Source of the DNA: Siderastrea radians
Lineage: Eukaryota; Cnidaria; Anthozoa; Scleractinia; Rhizangiidae
Assembly (NCBI GenBank): GCA_964017195.1
Contig: OZ024894.1
Location: 29,523,325 to 29,587,324 of the forward strand
Length of the DNA stretch: 64,000 bases
Reading direction: 5' to 3'
Within the stretch, counting starts at the first letter, position 1, and each line of letters opens with the position of its first letter. Both the position numbers and the translations under genes were made by a program. Below are positions 45,070 to 55,315 of the stretch, one piece after another. The notes beneath the pieces are model-generated. The model had not been told where the DNA came from, searched no databases, and saw only the letters and a program-made list of their open reading frames with translations.

Positions 45070-45456
45070 CTAAACCGCGCGTAGAAAGACTTTGAGAAAG
45101 TCTATATCGTTTCCTGTCACACTTCGTATCATCATACCATAAATGCTGTTTTCCCCACATCGTAGCACAGTTTCCATTACTACTGGTTGTTTAATGCCCA
45201 ACTAAAGTCCTCTTATCTTGTCATTGCTCACCCACCCCCACTTTCCAGATTGTCTTTTAGAACAATAAAATATCCAGAATTTTGCATGGTTTGAATAGTT
45301 TTCTTCAGAAAGCGCCACACTTCAAAACTTCAATAGAAACAAGGTCGCTTCCATTCTTTTTGCAGAGACCTCTGGTATCCTGCCAACTTACTGGTTCAGA
45401 TACAGATGCTACATGAAATGCGTAATAGGAACAACTAAAAACAAATGTGTGATCTC
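45070..45456 (-). pseudogene. Decayed C-type lectin domain exon of the second receptor
   Basis: The acceptor CAG (45459-45457) follows a long CT array, and the donor GTATGT lies at 45069-45064. The exon start reads SCSYYAFHVASVSEPVSWQD with TRGLCKKNGSDLVSIE, then breaks frame near 45323. Later pieces, in shifted frames, include FLKKTIQTMQNSGYFI, SGGWVWSNDK-like residues with stops, and MWGKQHLWYDDTKCDRKR. These align with the lectin exon at 34106-33689 throughout. At least two frameshifts and a stop are visible. It supplies the control for the extra base in the first receptor: here the codons TCC TAT TAC run in frame. Confidence 0.78.
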
Positions 45457-45579
<123 letters not shown>

Positions 45580-46018
45580 AGAAAATAAAGAGAGAGAAAG
45601 AAAAAAAAGGAACAATTACAGAGATAAGTTATAGTTGAAATGCAAATCATGACAATTGTACGCTAGCGTTTGATGTGTAATTTCCTAAAGGAAATATTGT
45701 CAAGTTTACGTGGACTGCAAAATAAATATCGAGAGAAATTCGGGCATCACAAAGAAATTCACGTATATATTCAAGTGAAGTTTGTGAATGCCTTTGCGAA
45801 ATCAGATTTTAAGTCGTGGGACAGCTCCGCAATTGAAAACCTCATTTACAATTCTGTAAACGTTATTTAGAAGTTCAGAACAAGGCATCCAATATTGCAC
45901 GTAGAGCTGAACTGGGCAAATTCCCTTTGATCATTGATATAAATCTATCGTCAAACAATCTTTAAAAATATCGATTGACCTTCATTATAACGGTCATAAT
46001 AGTTTTTACTCTAGTCTC

Positions 46019-46420
46019 ATGAAAATGACTGACTATTACAATTTCTGTGACTTTAATTGTAATTCATTGAATAAAGGTAAAATCAAACAATATGAAGATC
46101 TCATGAAAAAGAAATATATCTCTTACTGGAACCAAACCCTTCAACATTCGCACAAACTTAGTTTTTATTCCTCATTCAAAAAGATTTATAGCCTTTCTGC
46201 CTACTTAGTTCTGACAAGAAAGAACCCATCTAGAAAATCATTAGTCATAAACTCCGGATTAAAACAGGTAGATACGACAAAATACCTCGTGATGAGAGGT
46301 TATGTAGTCTCTGCAATTGTAACAAAATTGAAGATGAAACTCATTTTTTACTAGATTGCCCGAGCTATTCTTCGATAAGAGACAGGTTCTTTTCTAAAAT
46401 AGAACCTAAAATCCCATTTC
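46019..46420 (+). pseudogene. LINE ORF2 C-terminus with zinc-knuckle-like end
   Basis: The frame MTDYYNFCDFNCNSLNKGKI through YLVMRGYVVSAIVTK shifts near 46300, after which the other frame reads LCNCNKIEDETHFLLDCPSY. This is the 'C.C....E.E.HFL..C' zinc-binding pattern found after the reverse transcriptase of many LINEs. Upstream residues SYWNQTLQHSHKLSFYSSFK match the preceding helical part. It is a 5'-truncated, frameshifted copy. Confidence 0.65.
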
Positions 46421-46974
46421 TACGACTATTATCACATGAGACCTTATTGTCACATCTAATGAATTGTACTGAATTGTACTGAGTTCATTCTTATTATTCA
46501 ATTGGTGTGCCTGAGTTATATTTTCGAAGACCTGGCCTTGTATCGATTCTCGCGTTGTTGGGGAATTTTGTTTTGCCGCAACGCTGTGCTATCAAGCTAA
46601 ATTTAAGCTACGTTGTTTATGTTCCAAGATTTCTCGCCTTTGATATTCCAGTCTCCTGTTTGTGTCCTGCTGATGGCTTTATTCTTCGCTAGGCTATTAT
46701 CGGAAAACGATGTTGTCTACCCGTGCTTTCTTGTCGTCAACTCTTTCGCCTTCGTTGTTCGCACTGAAATTCAAGTCGGCGTTCACGCTGAGTTTCAGTT
46801 GTAAATCTCCCCCGGAATGGATTTTCAGCCACTTGTTAGATCAGGCGTTCCTTGCTTGTTCACAGACGATGAATAAACATATCAGCACGCAAATGCACGC
46901 AGCGAAGCAAGCAACTGAAGCAAGAAATGAAGAAACACCGAAGCAACCTGAGAGTGCGCAACTGTCAGCGGTCG

Positions 46975-47331
46975 CTATTTGGTTTTGTTGCTAGGCAACT
47001 GTGCGGACACCATCGAAATATGTATGGGCAGATCGAGATTTGACCTCCCTAAGCTATCCTCGCGCGAACCCCACGCGACAAATTTATAAACCTCGCTTCG
47101 CGAGGAATGAACATTAGTCGTAGGAGGCGCAGTGGAACTTCTTCCCCGATTTTCTTCTTGGAACTGTTCATCATCATCACATTCAAACATTCTACCACAT
47201 TTTGGACATTCACGACAGAACTCATTCATGACATAAACTAATTGCTCCTCGCATGAAGGACAACGATTAATCCTATTTGATAATGGGCATAAGTGTAATT
47301 CATTTCTGTTTTGCAATATTTCTTGCATCAT
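46975..47331 (-). CDS. Small zinc-ribbon-like protein divergent from the integrase
   Basis: The frame from ATG at 47331 (or the adjacent ATG at 47328) encodes about 118 residues. Cys pairs C24-x2-C27 and C42-x2-C45, with extra Cys at 15, 39 and 51, suggest a zinc ribbon (RCPSCEEQLVYV and FCRECPKCGRMFEC). An acidic stretch (ECDDDEQFQEE) follows. The last third is ordinary and may be translated flank. It starts 62 bases from the integrase ATG on the other strand, so a shared bidirectional promoter is likely. I do not recognise the family; an element-encoded regulator or an N-terminal domain of a lost protein are both possible. Confidence 0.4.
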   Translation of the reverse strand: MMQEILQNRNELHLCPLSNRINRCPSCEEQLVYVMNEFCRECPKCGRMFECDDDEQFQEENRGRSSTAPPTTNVHSSRSEVYKFVAWGSREDSLGRSNLDLPIHISMVSAQLPSNKTK

Positions 47332-47393
47332 TTTTGACGAGATTTTTACGCCTTGCAAACAACCAAATCATTTTTTTTATTGTATGGTATACA

Positions 47394-48167
47394 ATGGGCG
47401 CGCGCATTTTCAATAGGTTGTCAAAAATTTATTACAGCCCGCAAGGGTATTGGAAAGGGTTTGCAGCGATTAAGAAATTAGCCCAGGCAGCGAAAGTTTC
47501 GGAAGATGTGGCTCGAAACTGGTTGATGAAGCAAGCTCTTTGGCAGGTTTATTTACCAGCCCCACGGTACATTCCAAGACCGAAATTTGACGTTCCTGTT
47601 CCAAACAAAGTTCACCAAGCCGATCTTCTGTATCTCCCACACGATCAGCCACCACGCTCCCGTAAAACTTTAAAATATGCCCTCACAGTGGTAGATGTGG
47701 CCTCTCGATACAAAGAGGCCGAACTGTTGACCACAAAAGAGGCCAAAGAAGTCGCAGCTGCTCTGGAGCGGATTTATAGTCGTGGTCCTTTGAAGTGGCC
47801 GAAACAGCTTCAGGTCGATCCTGGTCGTGAGTTTGTGGGCGCTGTGAATCAACTGCTTTCGAAACATAATGTTGAGGTTAGACGTGGCCGTGTGGATGTT
47901 CACCGTGATCAAGCTATCGTTGAAAGATTCAACCGTACCCTGGCTGAACGACTGTTTGGACACCAATATGGGGTTGAAATGCACCCCCCAGACGACAAAA
48001 GATCAACTGAATGGGTGGCCCGACTGCCCGCTGTTATTTCAGCTTTGAATAAAGAAGTCACTCGACTGACCGGTCAGAAATCCGTTGAGGCCATCAAAGA
48101 GAAAACTGTTCCATCTAGGGGAAGATCTTGGCCGGTTGGTAGCCAATCGTCCGATAAACCTTTGTGA
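47394..48167 (+). pseudogene. Polinton integrase (DDE, retroviral type), C-terminally truncated
   Basis: ATG at 47394 gives MGARIFNRLSKIYYSPQGYW, a helical N-terminal domain (KKLAQAAKVSEDVARNWLMK) and the core. Catalytic Asp77 is in HQADLLYLP, Asp142 in LQVDPGREF and Glu177 in DQAIVERFNR, 34 residues after Asp142. The DDE triad is complete. The last true residues lie near 48110; beyond that the frame reads the complement of the polymerase gene until TGA, so the usual C-terminal domain (often a chromodomain) is lost. An upstream extension to 47277 lacks an ATG start. Its natural job is to insert element DNA into the host chromosome. The open core is well preserved compared with the polymerase. 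Confidence 0.8.
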
Positions 48168-50831
48168 TAACCGCCCCGTGGTCCACATGCCAGAGCAGCA
48201 GAGGGGCGTACACCAACTTCGTGGTACCTTGTGAAAACGAGGCTCGGGCCCCCGACAACAGCTTCTTTCAGCATTTCATACGCGTCTTTGCCCGGGCTGT
48301 AAAGCTCTGCGCCCTGCTCAACCGCTCCCCGGAGCAAGTAATATAAACTCACGCCTGGGACGCTGACAGCATCTTTCAGGATGTCGATTCCCTTCTCAGT
48401 GTAGAAGATTCTCATCTTTTCCAGAGCCTCAAGGCCGGGAGCCACATCAAGATTATTGTAGTAACGCAGCCAGTCTGCGAAGGTACGCATGCCCTTTTCT
48501 TTGAACAGACGCTGACACCCCTCCCATTCATCTCGCGTGAGAACGTAGTCGCCCTTCAGTTGTGAGTACCACGCTGGATAGTCTGGGAGCCCAGGATAAT
48601 CAAGCTTTTTGGGAGAATCGAGCCACTCGTACGGAAACCACGATTTCTCAGCTGTGCATTCGTATGCTTTCGTCCACTTTTCATAGCTGGTCCCCGGCCC
48701 AAGGTAGTTGATGATGTCAAGGAAACGGAAGCCCCAAGTGAGCAAGAACATTATTTTGTTCCCGTTTTTTGCCACTCTGACTTTGCCAGTTGTGTCAGCA
48801 AGGCGGTCTGCGAAGTGGTTTTTGATCAGATTCAGATCGTAGCTGCCAGAGTTGAACCCGACTACAGGAACCTGGTTGCACCATTCCTCGATTTTTTGCC
48901 GCTGCGCTTTTGGAAGCAGGCCCACGTCTTCTGGCATAAATTCCGCTCTTACTTGGGCCCGGAGGTTTTTCTCGCGCCTCTCCAGCTCTTCCATAAACTT
49001 GCGGACCAGCTCCACGGGGTCTCTTTCACAGATGTGGGTGGGCTCTCTTTCAAGGGTGTCACCGATGCTCACCGAGATTGGCGCATGCGCGTTTTCGATC
49101 GTGAGCGTTGGCGTCGGCTCCTTCCGCTGATTATTGTCGCCATACGCCTCGAAATCGTACAAGATCGCGTGCGGGTAGCTTTTTGTTTCGGCCCGCGGTG
49201 GATCAACAACGATTTCCCTTGCTTCGCACCCCTAAGCCTCGAGCACGCGGTAGCCGGCCTTTCGTAGCAATCATGTGCGTTTCATTGTGGCTTTGAACTG
49301 GTCTTCGCGTGTTTGGTCGCTGCGGTCAATGATTTTGTCACGATCTTGCGGGTAACATTTTCGACAGCCGTGCCAGTGGCAGCCGTGGTATTGAAATACA
49401 GTCTTCGTTGCATGGTTGTACCCGTCGATAGGTGCGCGATCAACCCAACACTCGCCACCATGCCCGCGCATTGCGTGATGAATGTGAATTTTCCGCCGCT
49501 TGGCTTCTTGGTTAAGTCACCGAAGCGATTCTTTGGAAGCTCGATGGTTTGGATAGAAAGCCTTCTCGAAGGTTGTCTGCGGGGCTTCGACCTTTTCGCC
49601 CGGGCAATCGATTATCGTTTTTCCTTGGCAGCAAGTTTGGGAATGACGTTGAAGGCTGCAAGCTTGTGTGAATCTCGCGTAGCAGTGGGTGCATGCATAC
49701 GTTTTCGCAAACCTTGCAATATCCTTGATAATGAACGCGTGCCCTCCAATAATACCGATTGTCAGAATATTCTTCAACTGAGCTGGCGGGTTTCGTCTAA
49801 GGTGCCATACCACTTCGGCATCTTCTACCCGCTCGGGCTCATAACCCGGATGCCAAGCCAATCAGAGAAAGCGGCACCCTGATTCAAATGCCTTTCAACC
49901 TTGTCTAATTCATCCAGAGATGTTTTTGGGCAGTTGGTCGGCACAGTTTTGAGTTTGAAGAAACTCTTAGCGAGACCGTGGGCTGCTTTTGTGCTTCGAT
50001 CAAGACGCGCTCCTCGGTGCACAGCAATACAACGCCATAGACACAAGTTATCTTGATAGGTATCCAGCGCCACCATCGACCGGCCATGTGCAAGGTTGCG
50101 CAGCCAGTCTGGTAAGGGACCTGTGCCCAACAACGGCTGCTGACGGTCAAGCACAACCTTCACATCAACATTAAAAAAGCGTTCAAACTCCCACTTAGTA
50201 GATGGTCTTTTGATTTTGTCAGAGTCCAGGCGTTCGTCTCCTGTTCACTCAGCCATTTCTCCGCTGCAGAAAGGTCATTAATCCAAGATGAGCCGTGGTT
50301 AGTGTAGTAGACAATGACCGTATTATCTTCAATGTTACGCAACTGATACGAGTAAACATGCCTGATATAAAACGCTGTGTGAACATTTCCTCGGATATTT
50401 TCCATAAAGTTTGGTGTGAGGTTTTTTTCCAGACCTCTGATGAAGCGCCATCGAAGAAAACGCCGCCCTTTACTCTCTATCCCCTCATGTCTTGCCTCAT
50501 CGTACAGGGCCAGAATCTCATTCTGGTAGTCTGTCACCGTTCGGATGTTCTGTGGAGGAAAGGGATCGAACTCCCTCACAAGTTCTTGCCTTTTTCTCGC
50601 CTTTCTTTGCCGGGGAGGAGACCTTGGTTGGAAAGGTTTAGGAAGTAAAGGTTTATGTAAACGCTTCTCCGTTTCTTGGGAAATGGGTTCATCCAGCACG
50701 TGCTGAACGATCTTTGGAACAGCAGGCGCGTTTTCTGCAAGTAATTGTTCTAAATACTGCAACGTTGCTGGATCAATTTCACCAAGTTGTTCTTTCAAAT
50801 TCTCTTCAAAGCTTTGCCCAACAGCAGACAT
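48110..50831 (-). pseudogene. Polinton family B DNA polymerase, N-terminal half, frameshifted and truncated
   Basis: It starts with ATG at 50831 (MSAVGQSFEENLKEQLGEID). The reading frame then changes near 50190, 49850, 49490, 49270 and 49165. Recognisable parts in order are an N-terminal region with HVYSYQLRNIEDN, a C2H2-like finger (CTHCYARFTQACSLQRHSQT) followed by a DCPGEKVEAPQTTFEKAFY block, HGGECWVDRAPIDGY with a His/Cys patch, and the 3'-5' exonuclease. In the exonuclease, Exo I is YDFEAYGD, Exo II FNSGSYDLNLIK and Exo III YYNNLDV. The protein stops shortly after VVGGPSLVFTRYHE, at the start of the palm. The polymerase active-site motifs are missing, removed by the deletion that fused this end to the integrase end. 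It is inactive. Confidence 0.8.
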
Positions 50832-50860
50832 TGGCGACTTGTATAATAATAACGTGAAAT

Positions 50861-51083
50861 AATTGAGAAACGTTTGATATAATGAAAGGTGTTCAATTCT
50901 CTAATTGAGAAATTTTGATATAATGTAAGGTGTTCAATTCTCTAATTGGGTTGACATAAGCTCAAGCAAAACAAGTTCAAAATTTTTCTCTGCTTTTTTT
51001 TTTTGTGTTTGCGAATAAGCCGGTGTTTAAGCGCGCTCCCGCGTGCGATTCTCTAATTGAGAAACTTTTGATATAATACGAGA
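50861..51083. promoter_or_regulatory. Repeated promoter-like motif of the Polinton, three copies
   Basis: The unit TCTCTAATTGAGAAA followed by TTTTGATATAAT occurs at 50898-50925 and 51050-51077. A variant occurs at 50861-50881, and a partial copy (TCTCTAATTGGG) at 50939-50950. 'ggtgttcaat' follows the first two. The first half is an imperfect palindrome and the second contains a TATA-like word. The cluster starts 30 bases upstream of the polymerase start codon. It probably served transcription initiation; direction is uncertain because the TATA-like part points away from the polymerase. Confidence 0.5.
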
Positions 51084-51173
51084 TGTGATTCTCCATGTGG
51101 TATTGGTTTGTACGCTGAGTGGTTTAAAAGAGGAAAATACGGGTGTAGGAATGAGGTGCTATTTACTCCTTGT

Positions 51174-51358
51174 TCAGTAGTAATAGATGAATTCGACAAA
51201 TACAACCTTATTCCCAGAGTATTATTTTCGTGTTTTAAACCTCCCACCGTATTAACCGGAAGCAAGCGAGGTTATTACGGTGGGAGGTGGGAGGTTTAAA
51301 TCGCGAAAATAATACTCTGAGGATCAGGTGGTATTTGTCGACTACACCTATTACTACT
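51174..51358. repeat. Fold-back sequence with about 80 bp arms beside the Polinton
   Basis: The arms start AGTAGTAATAG and share 'tcgacaaatac', 'agagtattattttcg' and 'ttaaacctcccacc', inverted around 'aaccggaagcaagcgagg'. The right arm has 'cctcccacctcccacc' where the left has one unit. It may be a small MITE or two element termini placed head to head. No clear target duplication is seen. Confidence 0.65.
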
Positions 51359-51494
51359 GAAATCGTTAACCGTTTCATTGTCAGATATTCCACGGAACAC
51401 GAGAGTGCCGAAAGGAGCTGTTCATAAAACAGTCCACGCGAAGATTGTGGAGGTAAAGATCCTTGATAACGTATTACATCCCTGAAGTAATTAA

Positions 51495-52093
51495 TAGTTG
51501 CGGTTACACATACCTTCTGCCCGAGGTTTCCCAGTGGGTAATTAGCTTGGGTTGGGATCAGCTTGGGTTTCCGGTCAGGTGATATTTTCCGGTTACACTG
51601 CAAATAATTACCCAAGGTCAATTTTGACCTGGTAGTGTTTGGCGGGAAATTTAATGTTGTTAAAAAAAACAATTACAAAACCATGCCGCACTAAAGGAAC
51701 TCAGATAATTAGGGTATTTGGAGCAAAGACGTGTAAAATATACTCACTGTGAACCTCGAAAGTTCGCCATGCTTGTTGCCGCGTGTCTTGAATTAGGTAC
51801 GTGACAGGGTATCTGTCGCGAATTCAGCGCAGCATGTGCTGCGGTTTCCGGTATTTACAATTTTCTTCCACCTGATTGGTTGAACTACTCTTGTGGTTAG
51901 ATAAACCATAGATAAACCATACGACTTGGCTCCGGGAGTGTCATGGGTTATTCTTTTGTTCTCTTTGATGTATCCCCAGTGATTTCCCGTGGGTACTTTC
52001 ACTGTTTTTTTATAGGTCACACACAAAACATGTACTCCCCTTGGGCAAAGTCCTACTTTCCCGTGGGCAAAAGCTCTAGTGGAACCGCAACTA
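51495..52093. mobile_element. MITE with TAGTTGCGGTT inverted ends
   Basis: The left TAGTTGCGGTTACAC is matched on the minus strand at the right by TAGTTGCGGTTCCAC. 'cccagtgggtaa' on the left and 'tcccgtgggcaa' on the right are further subterminal similarities. The flanks (TTAA left, ATAA right) do not show a clear duplication. About 600 bp, non-coding. Confidence 0.5.
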
Positions 52094-53640
52094 ATAAGTG
52101 AAGCACTTTTTCCGAGTGCGCCATGTAGACAATTTCTGATGTTATGTGTGAACTTTCGAAGAATCGATTTCGTTCATCGAAAAAATTGTTATCTTTCAAT
52201 CTATCTACAAGAATACGTTTATCCAATTAAGAAAGGAATGCGCACGTGAAGAATGCAATCTTCATTCCATGATCGTTCATCGGTGAAGCGCGTTGACTGT
52301 AACAAGGAAATATGGCCTTGGAAATATAATAAATATGGTCTTGGAAATATAATATTGGCAAAACCAACATAGTTGCTGACAGTGAATCTAGACAACATCG
52401 CAGAGAACTTAATGAGAGAACCCTTAATCAGGAGTTATATGGAGGGTATCTGTAGAATGGCAGTGAAACCCGATATTGACCTATCTGCCTCTAGGCTTAA
52501 CCCATAAATAAAAAAATTCGCAAAAATTGGCGCTACTTCTATTTTCCTCCAAATTTAAAGTACAGGAAGTTGATAGATTTAGCCAATCATCTAGCGATTT
52601 TGGTCTAAGACACTTAAATGTGTCCTACATGACGAATTTTTTAGAGTCACGCTCTGAGTGTTGAAAATGGCGTTCGCTCCGAAGAGATTTTGAGTAGAAT
52701 GTATCGATCCAGGAGACATTCCCGACACGATTTAGAATTCCTATGAGGAGCCTGAAGGTTTTTCAAGTGACAAAGAGAGTTATTTGGGCCGGCAGCTCGA
52801 AAATCAGAGCGAAGAATGAAGGTGAGCGATCAATAACCTTTCCAACACGAGGCTTCGCAATAGTGACGCAGTTGAAATTATGTTCTTGAAACGCGAAGAT
52901 CTGTTCTTCGGGTCGTCCTCCTACTTCAGAATTCTCGCCTATTTCATGAAATATGTCTATAAATTCATATTTGAGAGTGAACAGCGTAATAATTTTGGAG
53001 GAAATCTTTTTTTGAGCGATTTTGGTCGAGCGAAGAGGGACGCGTAATTCAATCCCACGCTAAGAGGATTATATGGTTTCTACGGAGAAATGCTAATAGG
53101 TCAAATTCCTAGAATGGTTGAGATAAAAAATCATAACTAATTTCAGTTTTGTTCTTTTTCAGCCAAATTTTCAGGACGTTTTGCTGATATGATATGATAT
53201 AAAACATTTTTCTTTTCAACATCTAAATACAATCATGTCATCATTTTGGAAGAATTTACTTTTTTCCTCAAATATATGAATAATTTATGCTGTTTTATGT
53301 TAAGTAAGATTTTTTTCAGAAATAATTTGTATTTTTACAAGACATATTTTTTTTCTGAGAAGGCCATTTCATCCCCTTTCAAATGAGATATTGTAGACCA
53401 GATTGCTGTAAATACCTGTCGAGATATTAAATAAAACCTGAATCGTGGTCAATTTCGCCCTTTTTTTTTTCATTGTGGGAAATGAGTTAAACCTTATGTG
53501 TCATACAAGCCTGACCCAGGCGCTGTAGCTGTACATGCTTTTACGATACAATAGTCACAGTATGTCTTTTATGCTTTTCCACTCTTTAGTGTGATTATGA
53601 GAACCCTTCAAAAGATACAGTAGGACCAAGCAACAAGCTT
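52094..53640. other. Region without recognised gene
   Basis: AT-rich; 'ggccttggaaatataat' and 'ggtcttggaaatataat' repeat at 52313 and 52339. A short frame after 53590 may belong to the upstream part of the DIRS-like element that follows, but no reverse transcriptase could be read. T-rich homopolymers lie at 53460-53470. Confidence 0.4.
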
Positions 53641-53670
53641 ACTACTTGTACCATTCTGGCCCACTCAAGG

Positions 53671-54726
53671 ATGCTGATACAAGCAACATTAGTGCTCCCA
53701 AACAGAATGGACACACTGTACCTTCCTCAGGACCCCAGTGCTGTGCACCCCCTGAGAAATCAGATGTCCTTACTCCTTTTGCCACTTGTCCGGGAACATT
53801 TGCAGAGTCAAGGAATTTCGCCGTCAGCTTCCGACATTATCATGCAGTCCTGGCGTACAAGCACGAGGGTCCAGTACAGCTCTTACATTAAGAAATGGAT
53901 GGAGTACTGTAGTAAACGGCAAATTGATCCAATTTCACCTCCTGTAGCGAGTGGAATTAATTTTCTTGCAGAGCTTTATCACAAGGGACTCAGTTACAGC
54001 GCTTTAAACACTGCAAGGAGTGCATTGGCAAGTGTCATTGTATTACAGGGAAACCAGTCCTTTGGTAATCACCCACTTGCTTCTCAGTTTTTGAAGGGAA
54101 CATTTACCACGAGACCAGCCCTGCCGAAATACAAAGAAGTGTGGGATAAGAACACAGTTCTTGAACATTTAAAAAAATTGCATCCTGCTGTTATGTTAAT
54201 GGCCATATTGTCAGGCCAGCGTTGCCAGACCATTCATGCCTTAACTACAAGGGACATGAAAGTCTCAGACAGCAAAGTTATGTTTATTGTAAATGAATTG
54301 TTAAAGACTACTAAACCTGGAAAAGAATGTACTAAGGTGGAATTTCTATCATTCCACGAAGATCCTCGTCTCTGCGTGGTCAGGTACCTTTCCGAATACC
54401 TGAAGAGGACGAAGGACATGAGACATGGTCATCAAAAGTTGCTTATTATTTACCAGAAGCCACACAGGCCAGTCTCCAAGGACACTGTCAGTGGATGGTT
54501 GAAGCACGAATGAAAGCTTGCTGGCATAGATACTTCTACCTTCGGTGCACACAGTACAAGAGCTGCATCAACCTCAACAGCAAAAGCTCATTACCTCTCA
54601 ATAAAAACTACCATGGTCAGTGCTGGGTGGTCCTCGGAAAATACCTTCATGACATATTACAACAAAGCTATTTCCAAACCAAAAGACAACTTTGGGAAAC
54701 AGCTGCTAAATGCTTTGCAGAAATAA
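53671..54726 (+). pseudogene. DIRS-like tyrosine recombinase with a single in-frame stop
   Basis: From ATG at 53671 one frame runs 351 codons to TAA (54724-54726) with a single TGA at codon 281 (54511-54513). An N-terminal SAM-like part (STRVQYSSYIKKWMEYCSKR, then SYSALNTARSALAS) precedes the catalytic domain. Arg184 lies in SGQRCQTI, His294 and Arg297 in AHSTRAAS, and Tyr330 in TFMTYYNK just after AGWSSEN. The 'HSTRAAS...AGWSS..TF...Y' pattern is that of DIRS-type retrotransposon recombinases, which insert circular DNA without duplicating the target. Reverse transcriptase and RNase H are missing upstream, so the rest of the element is gone. With only one stop, the copy is relatively young. 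Confidence 0.8.
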
Positions 54727-55315
54727 ACAGCTGTAAAGATGCTAAGAACAACAATTGTTATTTGATTGCGAAAACAAACTTGACCTTGATGTATGCATCA
54801 AGGCCTCGGTCTGAGATTTCCCTGGACGAGGTTAATAAGTTATTTATTATATTATTATATGGCCTTTTTAGCGCTATTCAAAAAAAAAAGAACATAATAA
54901 AAAACACCGGAAGTAATTTTCAACATCCGCTTGCGCGCGCAAGAGGTCATTCGAGGTCGTGTTCACTAAACTGAAGCGAACCTGGCGATGCGATGGAAAC
55001 CACAAGAACATATTCTTTGACAATGAGACGATTTTTGTCTTTATTACGTCAAGATCAAGGGCAAATTCAACCACTTTAATTTCACAAAACACACTGACCT
55101 GTGTTTACAAGTGTTTGACCCTTAAAAAAGTTTAAAAGCTAAGTCAAAGATGGGCCTAGTTTGTGTTTGAATTTTGAACACGTGGGGAGAACTTGCAGTG
55201 ATTTCAGTGACATTCGCGATGAATGTTAATGTTCGTCGACGCTCTCAATAACATAACGTCGCTTTTTCACTTGTTGGATTAACTTCACTGGGCCACTGAA
55301 GACCTGAAAATGGCA
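54727..55315. other. Region without recognised gene
   Basis: AT-rich, with an A run at 54881-54890 and GCGCGC at 54934-54940. Open frames here are short and unassigned. It separates two tyrosine-recombinase fragments of different classes lying on opposite strands. Confidence 0.4.

Larger units (their letters stand above)
46975..51085. mobile_element. Internally deleted Polinton/Maverick element
   Basis: Two hallmark Polinton genes, a retroviral-type integrase (plus strand) and a protein-primed-type DNA polymerase B (minus strand), lie within 4.1 kb and point at each other. Full elements are usually 15-20 kb and also carry capsid, packaging ATPase and protease genes. None is seen here. The base composition is visibly more GC-rich (about 47000-50800) than the surroundings. 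Terminal inverted repeats could not be identified: the left limit is set by the last recognisable element frame and the right by promoter-like repeats. The remnant cannot replicate or package itself. Confidence 0.8.

Noticed and set aside
48815..50648. Several plus-strand open frames across the Polinton polymerase
   Set aside because: They are antisense to recognisable polymerase blocks, and the GC-rich sequence keeps several frames open.
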